In this document: in pieces, positions 34,901-48,190 of the stretch
Numbering within the stretch: position 1 is the first letter of the stretch
How the letters are laid out: each line of letters starts with the position of its first letter
Assembly: GCA_950295325.1 (NCBI GenBank)
Contig: OX485804.1
Span: 20,522,001 to 20,586,000, forward strand
DNA length: 64,000 nucleotides
Source: Polytrichum commune
Taxonomy: Eukaryota > Streptophyta > Polytrichopsida > Polytrichales > Polytrichaceae
Direction of reading: 5' to 3'
Made by a program: the position numbers and the translations under genes
Notes under the pieces: generated by a model
The model's input: only the letters and a program-made list of their open reading frames with translations
Databases searched by the model: none
What the model was told of the DNA's origin: nothing

Positions 34901-37400
34901 AGATTGTATAGATCTTTTGTTAGTGTGACAATGAATCACATATGAGGCAACATTAAAAAAGATCGTCTCGCAAAATATATTTTTTCAACTCATGTGCATG
35001 GAAAGTGCATGGTCTTTAACACTTCACGCAAAACAATAATTATGAATCATTCCAAAATATTTGTGCTACACTCTACTTTGAAGTGTAGAGTAGATTTTCA
35101 ACTTGAGGATCAACATACACTAACTTAGACTCGTTCTAACTCTCCTCTATTTTGTGGGGTCCCTCAACTACTTACATTATCAACATTATCTCAAAATGTT
35201 ATCATTTTTAGATGTAGATTTATTGCAAATTCTTTCAGTGTTCGATCTTTATATTGAGCTTGAAAATGTGTACCAATTTGATATTCATATGATCAATGCA
35301 TTCTTTTAAAAAGCTTTGTCTTATGTCCTCGTGATTGCCATGTTGTTCAATGGAGAAACAAATGAAAGTTCGATATGTTGGTAATTGTGGGATTTTCTTC
35401 ATGAAAAATGTCAAAATCTAAACCCTTATGCAAATTATGTTAACAATTGCAAAGATGATAGAGTGAGAAGTGGGGGTGGGGGCATGCTTTATTACGTATA
35501 GATATGTAAACCATGTCTCATGCCAACCACAAAATTGTAAAAACAATTCAGATATTAAACAAACAACGACGGCAAAGTAACGAGTATAAGTATTTATTAG
35601 TGATGCATGAGTTACATGAACATGAAATAAACCAATATTTAGATAACTATGGACTTTTTGGCCAATTGAATAACTGCCACACACCCACTTTAATATCTCC
35701 AATATGGTGTCAAATGTTTGTACACATCATGTTCACATTTTTTTAACATACAATCACCTACATAAATGATGAGATGGCGAGGAAAAATAACAAGACTTGC
35801 AGTAAAAGTGTTTGAATATTTAAAAATTGCTTGCTTATTTCCAAACTCATCAAAAATCCATGATGACCTCACAAATACCAGTCCATCAAAGTCTAGCTTG
35901 AGAGGTAGAACTATGTCTTCTAAAGTGTTGAGAAACCTTCAGATGCTACGAAATAGTTTGATCGTGGCACATCCCATTTATCACAAATATTACAATCCAT
36001 TTAGAGTCCTTGAAGCATCTCCCTAAAAGTGTCTAAATTTTCTAATAATAAACAATAAGTGAAAACTTACAAAACCGCACTATCAACACACATTCAATGG
36101 ACATGCATGAACCTTAGACCATGTTATTAAACATAACATTAACTTCACTTTGTCTATTAAAAATCCATTAAATAACTGAAAATTGATATAATTAGTTGAT
36201 ATTTTGATTTGAAAATTCAATTGAAACATTTACCTATCGAGAATATAGTGAAATAATAGCAAGAAGAACAAAGTTGGGGTGAAACCCCACCAAGGGACCC
36301 GATGGGACTCAACGTGGAGGAGGCATCTTAAGTTTTGGAAAATTCTAGATATTTTTGATGTTTGACCAAGAAAAAAAAGAGCAAAACATGGCCTTATGAA
36401 TCTCGGGGATAACATTGAATATACGAGTTGTTTGTGTGTGTATGTAGGTACTAGAAAGGTCTTCTAAACCTAGAAGGATGTGCCTTCAACGACTCCAACC
36501 GAATTCGTACCCATCCACACATACAAGATTATATCTAGTTGATCCAACTACATGGTATATTGGATTTAGTGTGGAATGCACTATTGTTATGATGGTGTAG
36601 TAACACACTTTTCAAACAAGTCGTGGCACCTTGTATTTGCACTTGTTGATACTTAACAAACATGAAGATCCACCGCGCTAAATTTCAATAAGTTGTGTGC
36701 ATCAAATTTGCCATTTGATGTGGTGTAGGAGATAGAGTTACACAATGTTTATAATGCTTTAAAACATTAACATAGATTATCCATGCAAAATAACATATAA
36801 TTCATGCTGGGATATTAGAAGGAAACTTGTCCATTGCAACTGATGACAAGAAAATGCATATATATAACTAAATTCAATTTTCAACCTGTCCTAAAGGACA
36901 ATGATGTTGGATGTGAAACTACTTCACCCTTTGCATGGAGTAGACACTATATTTGTGACCAACGACTTTTGCTCAATATTGTATGTACACCGTCCATGTA
37001 GTGTCATCAACACTAAAAGTAAACCTAACATTTTTTGTCATTCCTTGTCAATCTATTATTTAATGGAACTGGGTCCCACTAGACTATATGTCAAGATCAT
37101 AGATTCAAATAGAAACATCGGGGCTATACAATCTTCTTTCTTCTTCAAATCAAAGGATTTAGAAATAGAGTTATGCATCAAGTCACTCAAAGAGGGCAAA
37201 TTCATGGGTATGGTCCTTCTTTGAGCAAACTCACTATTAGGGGAGATTTTTGCATATTATGCCAGACCCTAAACGTGAAATTGGGATGAAACCCACATTT
37301 TTTTAATTTTAGAAGTTTGGAAATTTGCATCTCAATTTGGGTGCCCAAAATGGGAGACTCAACAAAGCCCGGTTGATTTGGCACATAGATGTTACTTCGG
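31966..37400. other. 5.4 kb without a recognisable gene or element boundary
   Basis: AT-rich text with short poly-T/A stretches (for example 32536-32561 and 33858-33877). Open frames at 35513-35746 and 35766-36026 (plus) and 36901-37224 (plus, 107 codons) show no motif I recognise. Probably decayed repeats. Confidence 0.4.
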
Positions 37401-37645
37401 CTAGGGATTTGTGATGTCTACGTTAACTCATCCATTGCATAGGTGAAAACGCACTAAATTATAGTATAGCACATAAGTTGTTATTTTAAAGTAAATTTCA
37501 CTCCGGAAATACCATCAGAGATACCAAATTAGTGCAACGAAGTTTAACTGGAATGAATCAGCCCTTAAGCTTATAGCGAACTTGGTTTCACTAGAGCTCC
37601 TCCACCCATGATGCATGAGTTTACATAGACGCCATGAATCCCAAG
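37401..37645 (+). repeat. Family E MITE-like repeat, best-preserved copy
   Basis: Left CTAGGGATTTGTGATGTCTA and right (complement) GGGATTCATGGCGTCTATGT are inverted ends. 245 bp, no coding region. Confidence 0.6.
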
Positions 37646-37818
37646 CCGTTACTTGCCAAACTATAATATGAATTGTGCATTGCTACATGTACATAGGGTC
37701 TAAAACATGTCCACCCTTATCCAACACATGATCTACTTTTGTGTTGTCTCTCCAAACTTGCGTTATGTTAACAAATTCATACTGGAAAAATCAAGGGACC
37801 CGTTTGGCATTATTCTAA

Positions 37819-38158
37819 GGGATGCTTCACACATAAGCCAAGGGCCGTGACCATTTAATTGTGAGGGCCCTTGATCCTCATCCAAAGGTCGTGCCATTGA
37901 CATGGTATGCCACGATTTACATCAAGCCTACTTATTGGAGGTGGGCATGATGCAAATTCCAACAAACTATGAATTCATTATCCATAGTTTGTCATGTAGG
38001 AATCTGTGTTGGTTTTTCATCAATGATAAATTTCTTTGGGGCCTTAGGCCTTCCCCTTCTAGTATACATTGAATTTGCACGGACTCGGCTTTTTTGACCA
38101 ATGAGGGATCTCAAAATGTAATTGTCATGGGCATACAATCTCGTGTGTGAAGTGGCCT
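37819..38158 (+). mobile_element. Shorter, diverged relative of MITE family A
   Basis: Left end GGGATGCTTCACACATAAGC with AGGGCCGTGACCAT; right end ATCTCGTGTGTGAAGTGGCC. TAA precedes the left end. 340 bp with a different internal sequence, so it is a sub-family or deletion derivative. Confidence 0.6.
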
Positions 38159-38304
38159 TGAGTTAGAGTATCCCCACCAGACTAGGCGCATGCCAAATAG
38201 AGCATATAATATTTTATGCCTTTGGGGGGCCCTTCACCTTGGGCGGGGCAGCTCACCATGAGTCAAAACCCACCAAAGCCTACAACACACCGATCAGGGA
38301 GATT

Positions 38305-38495
38305 TTTGGGCATAATTGGCTGAGATCCTAGTGTTTGCAAGTCCAACCGGTTACATGTTGACACCCTTTGGTTTTCCTTTATTAAATTAGGGTATATTCT
38401 ATAGATTCCTCTAAAATGATCGGTAATTTTCCTGCAATCTTGAACTTCAACCGGTTAGTTCTCAAACTCAACTTCTTCATATGCAACTAACTGCC
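38305..38495 (-). repeat. Family D dispersed repeat copy
   Basis: Inverted: AGATTTTTGGGCATAATTGG, CCTAGTGTTTGCAAGTCCAA, CCTCTAAAATGATCGGTAAT and AACTTCAACCGGTTAG in order. Confidence 0.6.
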
Positions 38496-39390
38496 AGTTC
38501 TCCCCAAGCATAGCCTAGCCATACCCCCGCCATAATTGAGAAGCAATCAATAAGACAACGACACTTATTGTCTAACGCATGATAGATTAGGATATCAACG
38601 CATCTGATTTTAAAGTAATCTCTTGGCGAGCCGCTAAGTTATATGAATCATTCATGGCAGGGTAAGGTCGGAACTATACCTGGGCCGGTTCTAAATTACG
38701 GGGGGCCGGGCACTGGTGGGGCTGCTAGTGTCACCACCAAAGAACCCGGGATGCCCCATTTATGCCGTCGGCATGCCCCCTGCCCAGTTTGGTGGGGACA
38801 CTCTTACACATCGGGCTGCATTGTCATCGTCCCAATTGGTAGGTGTCACAAAACTTTACCTGTGCGAAATTTCCTACGCTAGAAGCACCCATTCTTTCTA
38901 ATATTCGGGCAGAAAAAAAATTCAAAAGCATCTGGGACAAAAAAAATTAGGGCAAGCGAGTGACGTGGCATTTACCCCCTCAAATTTAGACTCAAAAGGT
39001 GTGAAGCTGCAAAATTAGGTGTCACTTTAATTGTACTTATAGTAGCTGTCATTCAAGCAGATAATATAATTAGGGTGGCTCTTGGATACATTCAAGCCAT
39101 TACCGTTAAAATGGCGGTCTTCACTTCTATAATAGATTAATAAAAATGGTGTGGGGGTCCCACTAGTTAATGTCATTCATACTCTTTGCCATACTGAGCC
39201 TTTGCCCATAGTTAATATATATACTGATTTGTAGCTGCCACGTCATCCTACTAGGGTTCAGATTCTCATAACACTTCAGTTTTCTATTTTAATGTTTCTT
39301 TTTTATTTCCATGCCACTTGGAAAACACCGATGAAACGAAATTGATTTTAAAGTCCAAGAAGCTAAAATGCTTAGGTTAGATGGGTTAAA
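38496..39390. other. No gene recognised; short GC-rich patch
   Basis: 38660-38870 is clearly more GC-rich than its surroundings (GGGGGGCCGGGC, GTGGGGCTGC, CATGCCCCCTGCCC), with open frames in two registers but no recognisable protein. Confidence 0.4.
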
Positions 39391-39863
39391 GACCCATGAG
39401 CCAAGAGCCGTGACCGTGAAATTGTGAGAGCCCAAAAGAAAGTGTCCAAAGGCCATTGTTCCAACACACCTCCAAAATCATGTAGTGTGAAGTCGTATGT
39501 GACCGGTCCCTCAACTAAATGCTATTTCAATGATTGATTTTTTCATGCGGGTCTTCGCACGTGATAATATAGAATAAATCAACGGTTGTGAGCATTTGGA
39601 GTGCCATGGTCTCCCAGTTTTGTGTCAGGCCTACTTCCAAGAGGTGGTTTTGGAAAATAGTCCAAGTGACCATGAAGCATGATCCATTCGATGCCGCGTA
39701 GGAATCCATGCAGACTTTATATCCAACTTGCATTTACATGTATACTCCGTTGGTCCCTCAAGCGTAGTGTGAAGTGAACTCGGACCGGCTCCGCCTTTTT
39801 CATCAACGAGGGTGCTTGAAGTGTTTTGGTCACATGCTCCCAATCTTGTGTGTGAAGTGGCCA
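39391..39863 (+). mobile_element. MITE family A copy with damaged left end
   Basis: Body and right end (TTGTGTGTGAAGTGGCC) are family A; the left end has lost most of the TIR, starting ACCCATGAGCCAAGAGCCGT. TTAAA flanks both sides approximately. Confidence 0.75.
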
Positions 39864-39885
39864 TTAAAAGGCTCGTTTCCTTAAT

Positions 39886-40215
39886 CGGACCCCTAGATTT
39901 GATTGGTATGTGGTGCGGTAAGAATCAAAGAGCTAACATCATAAAGATACATGTTTAAAAGAGATTGGAGTACATCTTCAAATATTACTAACTACTCTAC
40001 ACTTAGTAATGAACACAATTGGGAGGACTTATGTATCTGGTTAAGAAATTAACAAACGTGTGCTTCGAATGGCCACAACTAAATTAGGGGAGGTTCGATT
40101 TTCAATCCGGTTTTTGCATATGTTTCATCATAGATTTGAATATGCAACACGCGTTTTGTTGTGTAAATCTAATTGGTAAAAGTTGGAGAATGTGAAAATG
40201 AACCATACGGGACTA
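39886..40215 (-). repeat. Copy of the 330-bp dispersed repeat
   Basis: GGACCCCTAGATTTGATTGG, ACATGTTTAAAAGAGATTGG, CACAATTGGGAGGACTTATG, TTTTCAATCCGGTTTTTGC, AAAGTTGGAGAATGTGAAAA in family order. Confidence 0.6.
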
Positions 40216-42389
40216 AAAGTACTACACCGTTTATGATATTTATTGTCACATGCACTATTTGTAGTTGTTTATGGCCTAAACTAGATGCCTAGAGGTCTCA
40301 TAGTGTCACGTCGCTAATTTCCAATATGATACTCTTCGTCAACATAAGCAAAATTGTGTTTTTAAGTGAACGACTATACACACTGTGACATTTGGTGTAA
40401 CATGTTGAGATACATGAGATGATAGTTTTGGTTTTTAGTATGCAAGGGGAAGATATCATTGAGCATACTAATGACAAGTGTCATGTGTTTACATTGTAGT
40501 ATGCAAGAGGAACATATTCTTGAGCACACTAATACCAAATATCAATTGTGCAAACTTTAGTCAACTTGTAGACCATTGTGTAACATAGTCATAACACTAT
40601 TGAACATACTCGTGCCAATATTAGTAACCGCACTTGAACGCCCAATGTCATGAGGTGACACTAATGGTGAAGTTGTTGATCATTAGTGTAACCTAGCTTG
40701 CATGTCAAAATATGGTAAGTGATGCTATTACCCATGTGACGCTAAATACATAAATGGTGTACATCGAGAAAGCAACCAAAAGGTTATTTCTCAAGTGTAA
40801 CGGATTGCATGCCCTCCATGAGATAAAGACTAATCAGCAGTCCAATCCCTTAGGTGGTCCAATTAGAAGAAAGACTTGAGAATGCCTAGTAGGTTCTACT
40901 ATTTTGAAGTATGGAAGGAAACACATCCTTGATGGAATTGTAGAGGGGAGAATACAACACAAAGTGTGCCTCCTTTTCAACTACATTGTAAGAGAAAAAC
41001 ATGGCATAAATTGTATGTCTAGGGAAGGTCGACCGCTCTAACAATTTCAATGGAAGTGATATTACGTTTAAGTCCATGAATGCAGAAGGCAACACCCGTA
41101 TGAACAAGGATTTGACACCTCGCAGAAAACAATAGCAATTTGAAGGAATCACGGGGTTTATCATAACAGACAACCCATGACATCTCAACACCGCACCAAA
41201 ATCACATGCAAAGCTCTCGAACATGCCTTTCTTGCTATGGAGTGGAATTCAAATTTCCATCTCACACAAAAGAAATTAGATTGCCTTCGACTCAAGAACT
41301 TTCATAATTATGAATGTGAGTTGTACTTGAAGCAATCATTCATGTCATCCCAATGCATAATTGTTGTTGCTTATTGCACTTGATTTCACAAACTTGTCAT
41401 TGAAATTGAGAGGTAGCAACCAACTACATTCCTATAGATAACATAGCATGCCTCTTTGGCTCTTACAATGTAGCAGCAATTGAGGTACACTTTTATGTTG
41501 GAGTGTCCCATGTACATCTTCATAAATTTTTTGAATACCTTCCTTGTTTCAAAATGAAGTACTACACAATCTCAAGTAATTATTTCCCAATTGAACCATC
41601 TAGTTGATAATAGGTTTTTGTCCCAAGGAGGCCATTGCACTCCGTTGCCCTAGGAATTAGCCCCTTTGTTACTATCTTGATTTTATTTTATTTTTTAAAA
41701 AAATCCCACAAGCATGTTGGTTTCCGGGACCTTAATGTCGTTTTATTTTATTATGGTAGACCCCATGATGCCTTCCAAATGTTCCTCATTTTTGTCCTAG
41801 GTACGTATCAAATCATTTTTCAACCATGTCGAGAAAGTAGGATTGCTTGACTAACCAATCAAGAAGAGGGTAGGTGGGCTAGGCGTGCACATTAGAAACC
41901 TCTAGCTAGCTTAAACGCATTTCACTTAATGGGAATAAGCTCAAAACAATGACCGATGATAATTTACAGTTGTTGGTCGAAAAGTTCATAGTACACAACC
42001 TAAGTACTCCCCTTAAACAGGGAATCCCAAAATCAAAGAAGAATTATAGTCATGTGATACACAATCCCATACAATGCAACCAAAGAGTTGTGTAGTGTTT
42101 TGCTAGGTGGTCAACTGCCTCCTGTGCTTTGGCGTTGGCATGTCGGCCTTCTGTCTCAACAAAAAAGATGAAGTTGTGTAGTGATATATAAAACGATATA
42201 GAGTTTATATTATTTGTGTTTGCATATGAGGGGTCAAGCAAGAGGGTCAAGGGCTATTCAGTTTCACCTTTCCATTCTCCTTATCAACCCACTTATTTTA
42301 TGAGAAACTTTTAATTTGTTTCGTTCCTTTTTTTACTCCCTTCATTTAGCATAAACGTTGTTTGACATATAACCCATAGTACATACTAA
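40216..42389. other. No intact gene; possible retroelement scraps
   Basis: Contains a short imperfect tandem (TAGTATGCAAG.GGAA.ATAT at 40437 and 40496). Contains the fragment described at 40886-41224. Otherwise unrecognised. Confidence 0.4.
40886..41224 (-). pseudogene. Possible LINE-type reverse transcriptase C-terminal fragment
   Basis: 112-codon frame ending VEKEAHFVLYSPLYNSIKD. The order PRH.IYA...SYN.VEKEAHF.L..PLY..I is like the Cys/His region following LINE reverse transcriptases (C..C...E.E.HF.L.CPLY..R), but with Cys positions altered. No polymerase motif (such as a DD box) is nearby. Weak. Confidence 0.25.
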
Positions 42390-42916
42390 GGGCCGCTTTA
42401 CACCTAGAGGCCAAGCCAATTCCCCTTGAGGCCGATTGCATGAAATTTCAGCCCCTTTTGGGTTGGAGGCCGGCCTCAACTACACATTATAATGGGGGCC
42501 AATTTTCCCATATGTAAAGGCCTTAGGGCTAAGAAGCTATGTCAATTTAATAAATCTAACATAATCCACCGGATGTAGCATAATCTAGCATAGAGCCGTT
42601 CATATTTCCACATAATCCAATGGATATGGTTCGCTTAAAAAATCATGTTTTATTAAAGAAAAATTTATTTATTGGAATTTGACATTGGCTCCAAGGCCAA
42701 GAATTGGCCTTCCATTTTGGTTGCACCCAATTCAATGAGCTCGGGCCGTGTCATACCATGCATTTTTTGATTAACAAATTCATACCACCAAATCGGCCCG
42801 GTGGCCTCTAGGTGTAAAGGGGTTGGGGCCAATTTCAGCCTTTTGGCCAATCACAAGTGAGGATTTCAAGCCTCTTACACAATGAATTGGTCCGGCCTCT
42901 AGGTGTAAAGCGGCCC
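42390..42916. mobile_element. Harbinger-like MITE, TIR GGGCCGCTTTACACCTAGAGG, TAA duplication
   Basis: The first 20 bases of the left TIR, GGGCCGCTTTACACCTAGAG, match the complement of the right end exactly. TAA at 42387-42389 and 42917-42919. An internal extra copy of the end (CCTCTAGGTGTAAAGGGG at 42806-42823) suggests nested or rearranged ends. No coding region. Confidence 0.85.
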
Positions 42917-43045
42917 TAAGGCAACTTGTGCACGTATTTGAGTTAGAGTTAGGCCCCACCAATATTAACAAGGCAACAAAGGTCTGATATAAACATCACG
43001 AGCCTCATATGTTTGTGGTTTATTCATCCCAAAGGGGTCTCCTTA

Positions 43046-43547
43046 GGGCCACTTCACACACAATACTGAGAGCCTGTGACCAAATCATTTCAAGCACTCT
43101 CATTGGTGGACAAAGGCAAAGCCGGTCCAAGTTCGCTTCACACTACGCTTGAGGGACCAACAAAGTATGTGAATGCAAGATGGATGTAAAGTCTATATAG
43201 ATTCCTACATGGCATCAAATGGGTCATATTCCACGGTCACTTGGATTATTTTCCAAAAAAACTCCTCTTGGAGGTAGGCCTAACACAAAACTGGGAGACC
43301 ATGGCACTCCGAATGAACACAACCGTTGATTTATTCTATTGTATCATGTGTGAGGACCCAAATGAATAGAAATTCATTGAAATCGCATTTGGTTGAGGGC
43401 CCGGTCGCATATGGCTTCACACTATTTTTGAAGGTCCGTGACCACACTGCATGATTTTGGAGGTGTGTTGGGACGGCCTTTGGACACTTTCTTTTGGGCT
43501 CTCACAATCTCATGGTCACGGCTCTTGACTCGTGTGTGAAGTGTCCC
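43046..43547 (-). mobile_element. Harbinger-like MITE family A copy
   Basis: TTA at 43043-43045 and 43548-43550. Left GGGCCACTTCACACACAATA, right CTCGTGTGTGAAGTGTCCC. 502 bp, same orientation as 29908-30405. Confidence 0.85.
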
Positions 43548-43750
43548 TTAGACTACTGCGAAATTACGGTATGAATTATAAGGTCAAATCGTGTGAAGAA
43601 AGAAAGATGCATGCTATAATACAATCAACCTTGGGGAATATTGGTGGGGGGCACAACTCAAACATGTGGGCAATCTAATCTAGCCTTACCCGTAATATGA
43701 ATTTCCGTTAAGCAAAATATGCATGATAGGTCCTTTAAGAAACACTTTAA

Positions 43751-44132
43751 GGGCAAGCCCAGTGACCATGCACATGCATTTGCACTTTCTCATCCGCGAT
43801 GCGGATGCAGATGCATGATACTAGCCCAGTCACCCTGCTATACCCTAAAATTGGATGTAGAATAATACATGAAGTGTAGAACTCCCTGCATTTCGACGAG
43901 ATATGCAGGGAGCCTGCTATCAACTAAGGACAAACAACTTCATGGCGGCTTTTAACTAAAGACAACTCGATATGATAGGACCCCATAAAACTACAAATCA
44001 TTTTAGAGGAAATTCTGAGGTAGTAAGATAGAATGAGTGACAATTTTGCCTGGGTCTGCATCTGCATTTTGGGTGGAGGCCACTTTTCATTCCCGGATGT
44101 AGATGCAGATCCAGGAACGACTGGGCTTGCTC
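43751..44132. mobile_element. MITE with GRGCAAGCCCAGT ends, TAA duplication
   Basis: Left GGGCAAGCCCAGTGACC; right complement GAGCAAGCCCAGTCG. TAA at 43748-43750 and 44133-44135. Contains repeated GCATCTGCAT/ATGCAGATGC motifs on both sides. 382 bp, non-coding; the Harbinger-type TSD suggests that superfamily. Confidence 0.7.
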
Positions 44133-44367
44133 TAAGAAGTTTTACATGCTAAGACCTTGTCCCCTTAAGCGTGGTACCCATAGCATATATAGTCAACCCC
44201 TAGCTAGCTACGAATCGGTAGCCTTTACACGTGCAATGGCCCTTATCCATAATCTATCGCACACCTTGGACGAAGCTAATTAAAGGGTTGTTTTTCTTCT
44301 TTCTACAAGGGAGCCACGGTGTAGAGGCCGATTATATCCACATGTATGCATGTTGTGGATGAAAGTA

Positions 44368-45207
44368 CAGTAATCTCCCACTTAAGTACGCACCCGTTTA
44401 AGTATGCATCTAGGTTAAGTGCACAGTTTTTTTTGACCAAAATCAGGGTTCATATTCTATTGTTTAAACATGTCATGCAGAGTCATTTGTTGCGAATGCA
44501 TGCATTTTCCATGCTTGACATCAATTTGTTAATGTTTCGCTGAAACATCTCAAACTATCATCACAATTCATCATATGTTTGTCTAGTTTCTGTTTGAGCA
44601 TCATAGCAAAGCAATTAGTGTTGTGTAGAGCTTCAAAGGCTTTGAAGTCGGTAGCACTTTCAAAATCAGCAAATATCTCGATAGGTTGGATTTCGTCATC
44701 GATAAGTGGATCTTCTTATGAGGTTGTCGAAGCTTGTCCATCAACTTTAAGCCTCGATGGGAAGAGGATTGAACAAAACCGGCGGCTTTGTGAGCACCCT
44801 AACATGTATTCTTCAAGGGTAAGCTAGATGGGTATTAAATGGTTACTTTTTTTCGACTAGCCCAATTCAGAACACTAGTGGTATGAGTAAAGTATGCACC
44901 TATCAACTAATACCTTGCCCACGCATACTGGTGGTGGGCAGCAGTGAACAGGCGAGCTCCGTTCAATACCACCAGTATGTTTGGGCTTTATTTTGAAAAA
45001 ACATTTGTGTGAAGTTACAAATTAGTAGCGAACGGGCGAGCGTCACGATTGTTGCGACCAATCACTGCCGCTACCAAAAATAATACCAAAAGGGACACCC
45101 TGCTGGTGGGAGCATGCGATGGGCCTCCCCACCAGCATGTGTGGGCAGGGTATAAGTACGCACCAACGGCTCTTGTTCAAAGTGCATACTTAAGTGGGAG
45201 ATTATTG
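44368..45207 (-). mobile_element. Pogo/mariner-like element, TA duplication
   Basis: Left CAGTAATCTCCCACTTAAGT, right complement CAATAATCTCCCACTTAAGT, similarity continuing for about 26 bases. TA at 44366-44367 and 45208-45209. Subterminal TTAAGTA.GCA motifs repeat in both flanks. On the minus strand near 44740-44580 a broken frame reads PLIDDEIQPIEIFADFESA, then FKAFEALHNTNCFAMMLKQK, perhaps the acidic tail of a pogo-type transposase. Superfamily call rests on TA and the CAGT end. Confidence 0.6.
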
Positions 45208-45209
45208 TA

Positions 45210-47105
45210 TACAAATCCCATTCAAATTGTGGCAATCTCACCGAATTTGTTACTCGAGTGGATTGTATATCCTTGAAACTACCAAGAACTTGTTGCCAAA
45301 TATCCCCTCACAATTACGAGGTAGAAATTTGGCTGCATTTAGCCACCAAAAGATATGGAATGGAGCACACTTGTGGAGAGATAGAATTGGTCTTGATCCC
45401 AAGTCGAAAATGGCGGCAAGGACAATAAGTTTCCTAAAAATTATTGAATAAAGACAAACAAAAAAATCCATTTTACTTTCATTGTTTGATAGTTTTCTCA
45501 TTGAAATTTCAGCAAATGATTTAGTTTGAAGAAATTTCTCCTCCAAATTAAGATTGAAATGCATGGTCAACGAATGTCGGAGGGCCAATTGCAACATTCC
45601 AAAGAGCCCACTTTTCATGCCCATTTCTAATCCCAATGTCACCTCTCCAAACATTGCAACATTGTATCGTCCAACTCTCTCTCGAATGCTCTTTGTCATT
45701 AAGGATAAGCCTACATGGTTGATTAGTGTTGTGTTGTAGTTTAGGGACGGATTTGAGGTTATTAATTGTATCATGAAAATTGTTGAGTTTTGGAAAATCA
45801 TCTTAACTAAGCATAAAGTATGGGGGTTGAAATCCCCCAATGGTCCCTTGTTTGAGTGAAACCAAACATTTGTGGAGGACTGCTATGAGTTCTAGGCGCC
45901 AACATGTATTATCTTTATAAAACTAAAGAAGCTTATCTTTCTTTTGTCACCTATGTGCACATGTGTCTCTTCCCCCCCCCCCCCTCCCTCTACTTTGTGT
46001 ATTCCCCCAAAACAATCAAAGTTTTCTCAAAAGTCCGTTGTTTGATAATAGAGAAAATTGACTTCCCTCGTTAGTTTTTTGTTTTTTACATAAGTGACGC
46101 AAGTGTTGGAAGCAACAAATTTGGGAGGTTCCTTCCAAGATCTTGAGTTAAGTCTCCACTTTTGGTGACTTTATGGTTAACTCTACTCTAGATACAATTT
46201 CTTCGTTGAATTTCAACATCACGCTAATCAAGGAGTGGTTTAAAACATTTATAATAGTTAGTTAAGATGAGATACTCATGGCTTCTTTATACTTGTGACT
46301 AGTGATCATGACTACCGCTTTCATTGGTTGAGAAATTAGTGGTGATCTCATTTTACTTTACATAATGCCATCAAGAATAGAAACCATCATGGGTGAGCAT
46401 GTCATAAAAACAAATGAAAATTTGATACGGAATCCCACATGTCCAAAAATGCATATTGTTTGCTGGTCACATGGATTTTGCGGCAAGAGTTCACCCAAAT
46501 AGGTTGTCTCAACAAAAAGTAAGATGACATTCTAGATATAACAAAATATTGTAGTGAGTTATATTTATAGATGTATCTAATTTGTTGTGATATTCATTCT
46601 TAACCAATAATTTCGTTCCAATAAGCTTCAAAATTTTGAATCTCATAAAAAACACTATATCCTAGTCTATGTTCACTTTGCACTATGTCCCGTGACCAAG
46701 GCTTTCAAAAATTGATGTGGAAATTGCTGACCATGGCCACAAGAAATCCTAATTCATTTTTTTTCCTTGCATCCCTTGGTCACATGTGGAAAATGGCCCT
46801 TAGTGATCATGTTGATCACTTATTTAGACAAAAGTGTGTTGTTTAGCCGGTGGCCTTTTATACAGGTCTAAAGTGGGTCCTTGGAATATGTGGTCTAGGT
46901 GGCTTACCACAATTGCATTTGGGGAATCGCGGTGTTGAGCAGTCAAACTTCAAGAGTGACTTGGTCGCCAAAGACGGACATGGAGGAGGAGAACAATCTC
47001 GGGAGCTCCTTTACACAACACACATGACTAGCAAACATAATTCCACTTCATATTTGACTTATTCCGGAAGCCAAATAAATAAATGTGTGTATATATAGAG
47101 TTGAT
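45210..47105. other. No gene recognised; longest open frame in the window is unexplained
   Basis: A 196-codon minus frame at 45250-45840 and plus frames at 45194-45451 and 45554-45739 overlap it; none has a motif I recognise. The plus frame 45194-45451 starts in the TA element end, arguing against it. A 13-C run lies at 45972-45984. Confidence 0.35.
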
Positions 47106-47107
47106 TT

Positions 47108-48190
47108 TTTTAAAATTTTCAAAGTTTGAACTTTCTCTTTTCAGAGGCCAAATCCTTCAATTTCTTCCTCTTTGCATTACAAGGGTGGGTGGATGGGAAC
47201 ATCCACAAGACTCTTTTTATGTTTCTTGCATCTTCCTATTTGATAGTACAGTACCACATTGCATAATAGAGTCATTTGCCTAATGTCTCATAGTATGTGT
47301 TGTACCACATGTACACACCCTGCATACCTAGTTTGCCTTGCAAGAATACATACCTTATTTGGATTTTTTGCTATCATATGGCATTGATCTCCCAATGTTT
47401 GATTTAACTATCCCATGCTTTGGAGGTTAATTGCCAACCTTCTTGCCTCTCTATCAAATAAGTTTAACTAGATCACCACATGTTTGTTGTACTTACTAAG
47501 GAGGTGTACCTAGTAACCTCAACCAATATATGTGCATAAAATGTCATGATCACAATACATCATTGCATTGATTGTGTGAAGGGTCTGCCTCACATGTGCC
47601 CATGTAACTAACCAACAAATAATTGAGGATTAGTTACGTACACGAGGTAAATAACAGCAAGATCCAGTTGTTATCCATGTCGCACACACTTAGTTCATTT
47701 CAATTGCACCAAAATATTTCAAAATACAACACTCATTGTAAAACAACATATGGGTGTTCAAACTTGTTCCTTGGCCATGATCGGGTGACTCCAAGTAGAA
47801 AACTCCTCTTGGTGATGAACCTTAATTACTCTTACTTCAAGCACATATTTATTACCCTAACGTGTATACACAGAGCTTGCCGCACCTCTCACGTGCACGA
47901 ATGATAAAAAATAGGCATTTTTAGGGTTAAAGGCTTATATTGTAGTACTTACGTATGGTAAGTTCTCGTAACCCTATTTTTACTTCATTCATCTATATCT
48001 CTGTTACATCCATTCCATGGTAAGTTTGATTTCTTTCCATGTGTGTAGATATAATATTATTTGAGTTTATATCATCTATTTTACATAGATGACCTTCGCT
48101 AGGTTCTTTAATGTAAAAGTTTAAACTTGAATTTTTATGTAACATGGCATTAATCAAGAACTACAAAGGGAGAGAGAGAGAATCCATGTT
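47108..48190 (+). repeat. 1.1-kb dispersed repeat, copy 2
   Basis: Same order of landmarks as 22119-23250 (see there), including TTATCCATGTCGCACACA and ACAACATATGGGTGTTCAAA, and ending at GAGAGAGAGAGA. Direct orientation, about 25 kb away. Confidence 0.7.

Noticed and set aside
45250-45840. Longest open frame in the window (196 codons, minus)
   Set aside because: No recognisable motif, no splice or promoter context, and competing open frames on the other strand. Left as unexplained.
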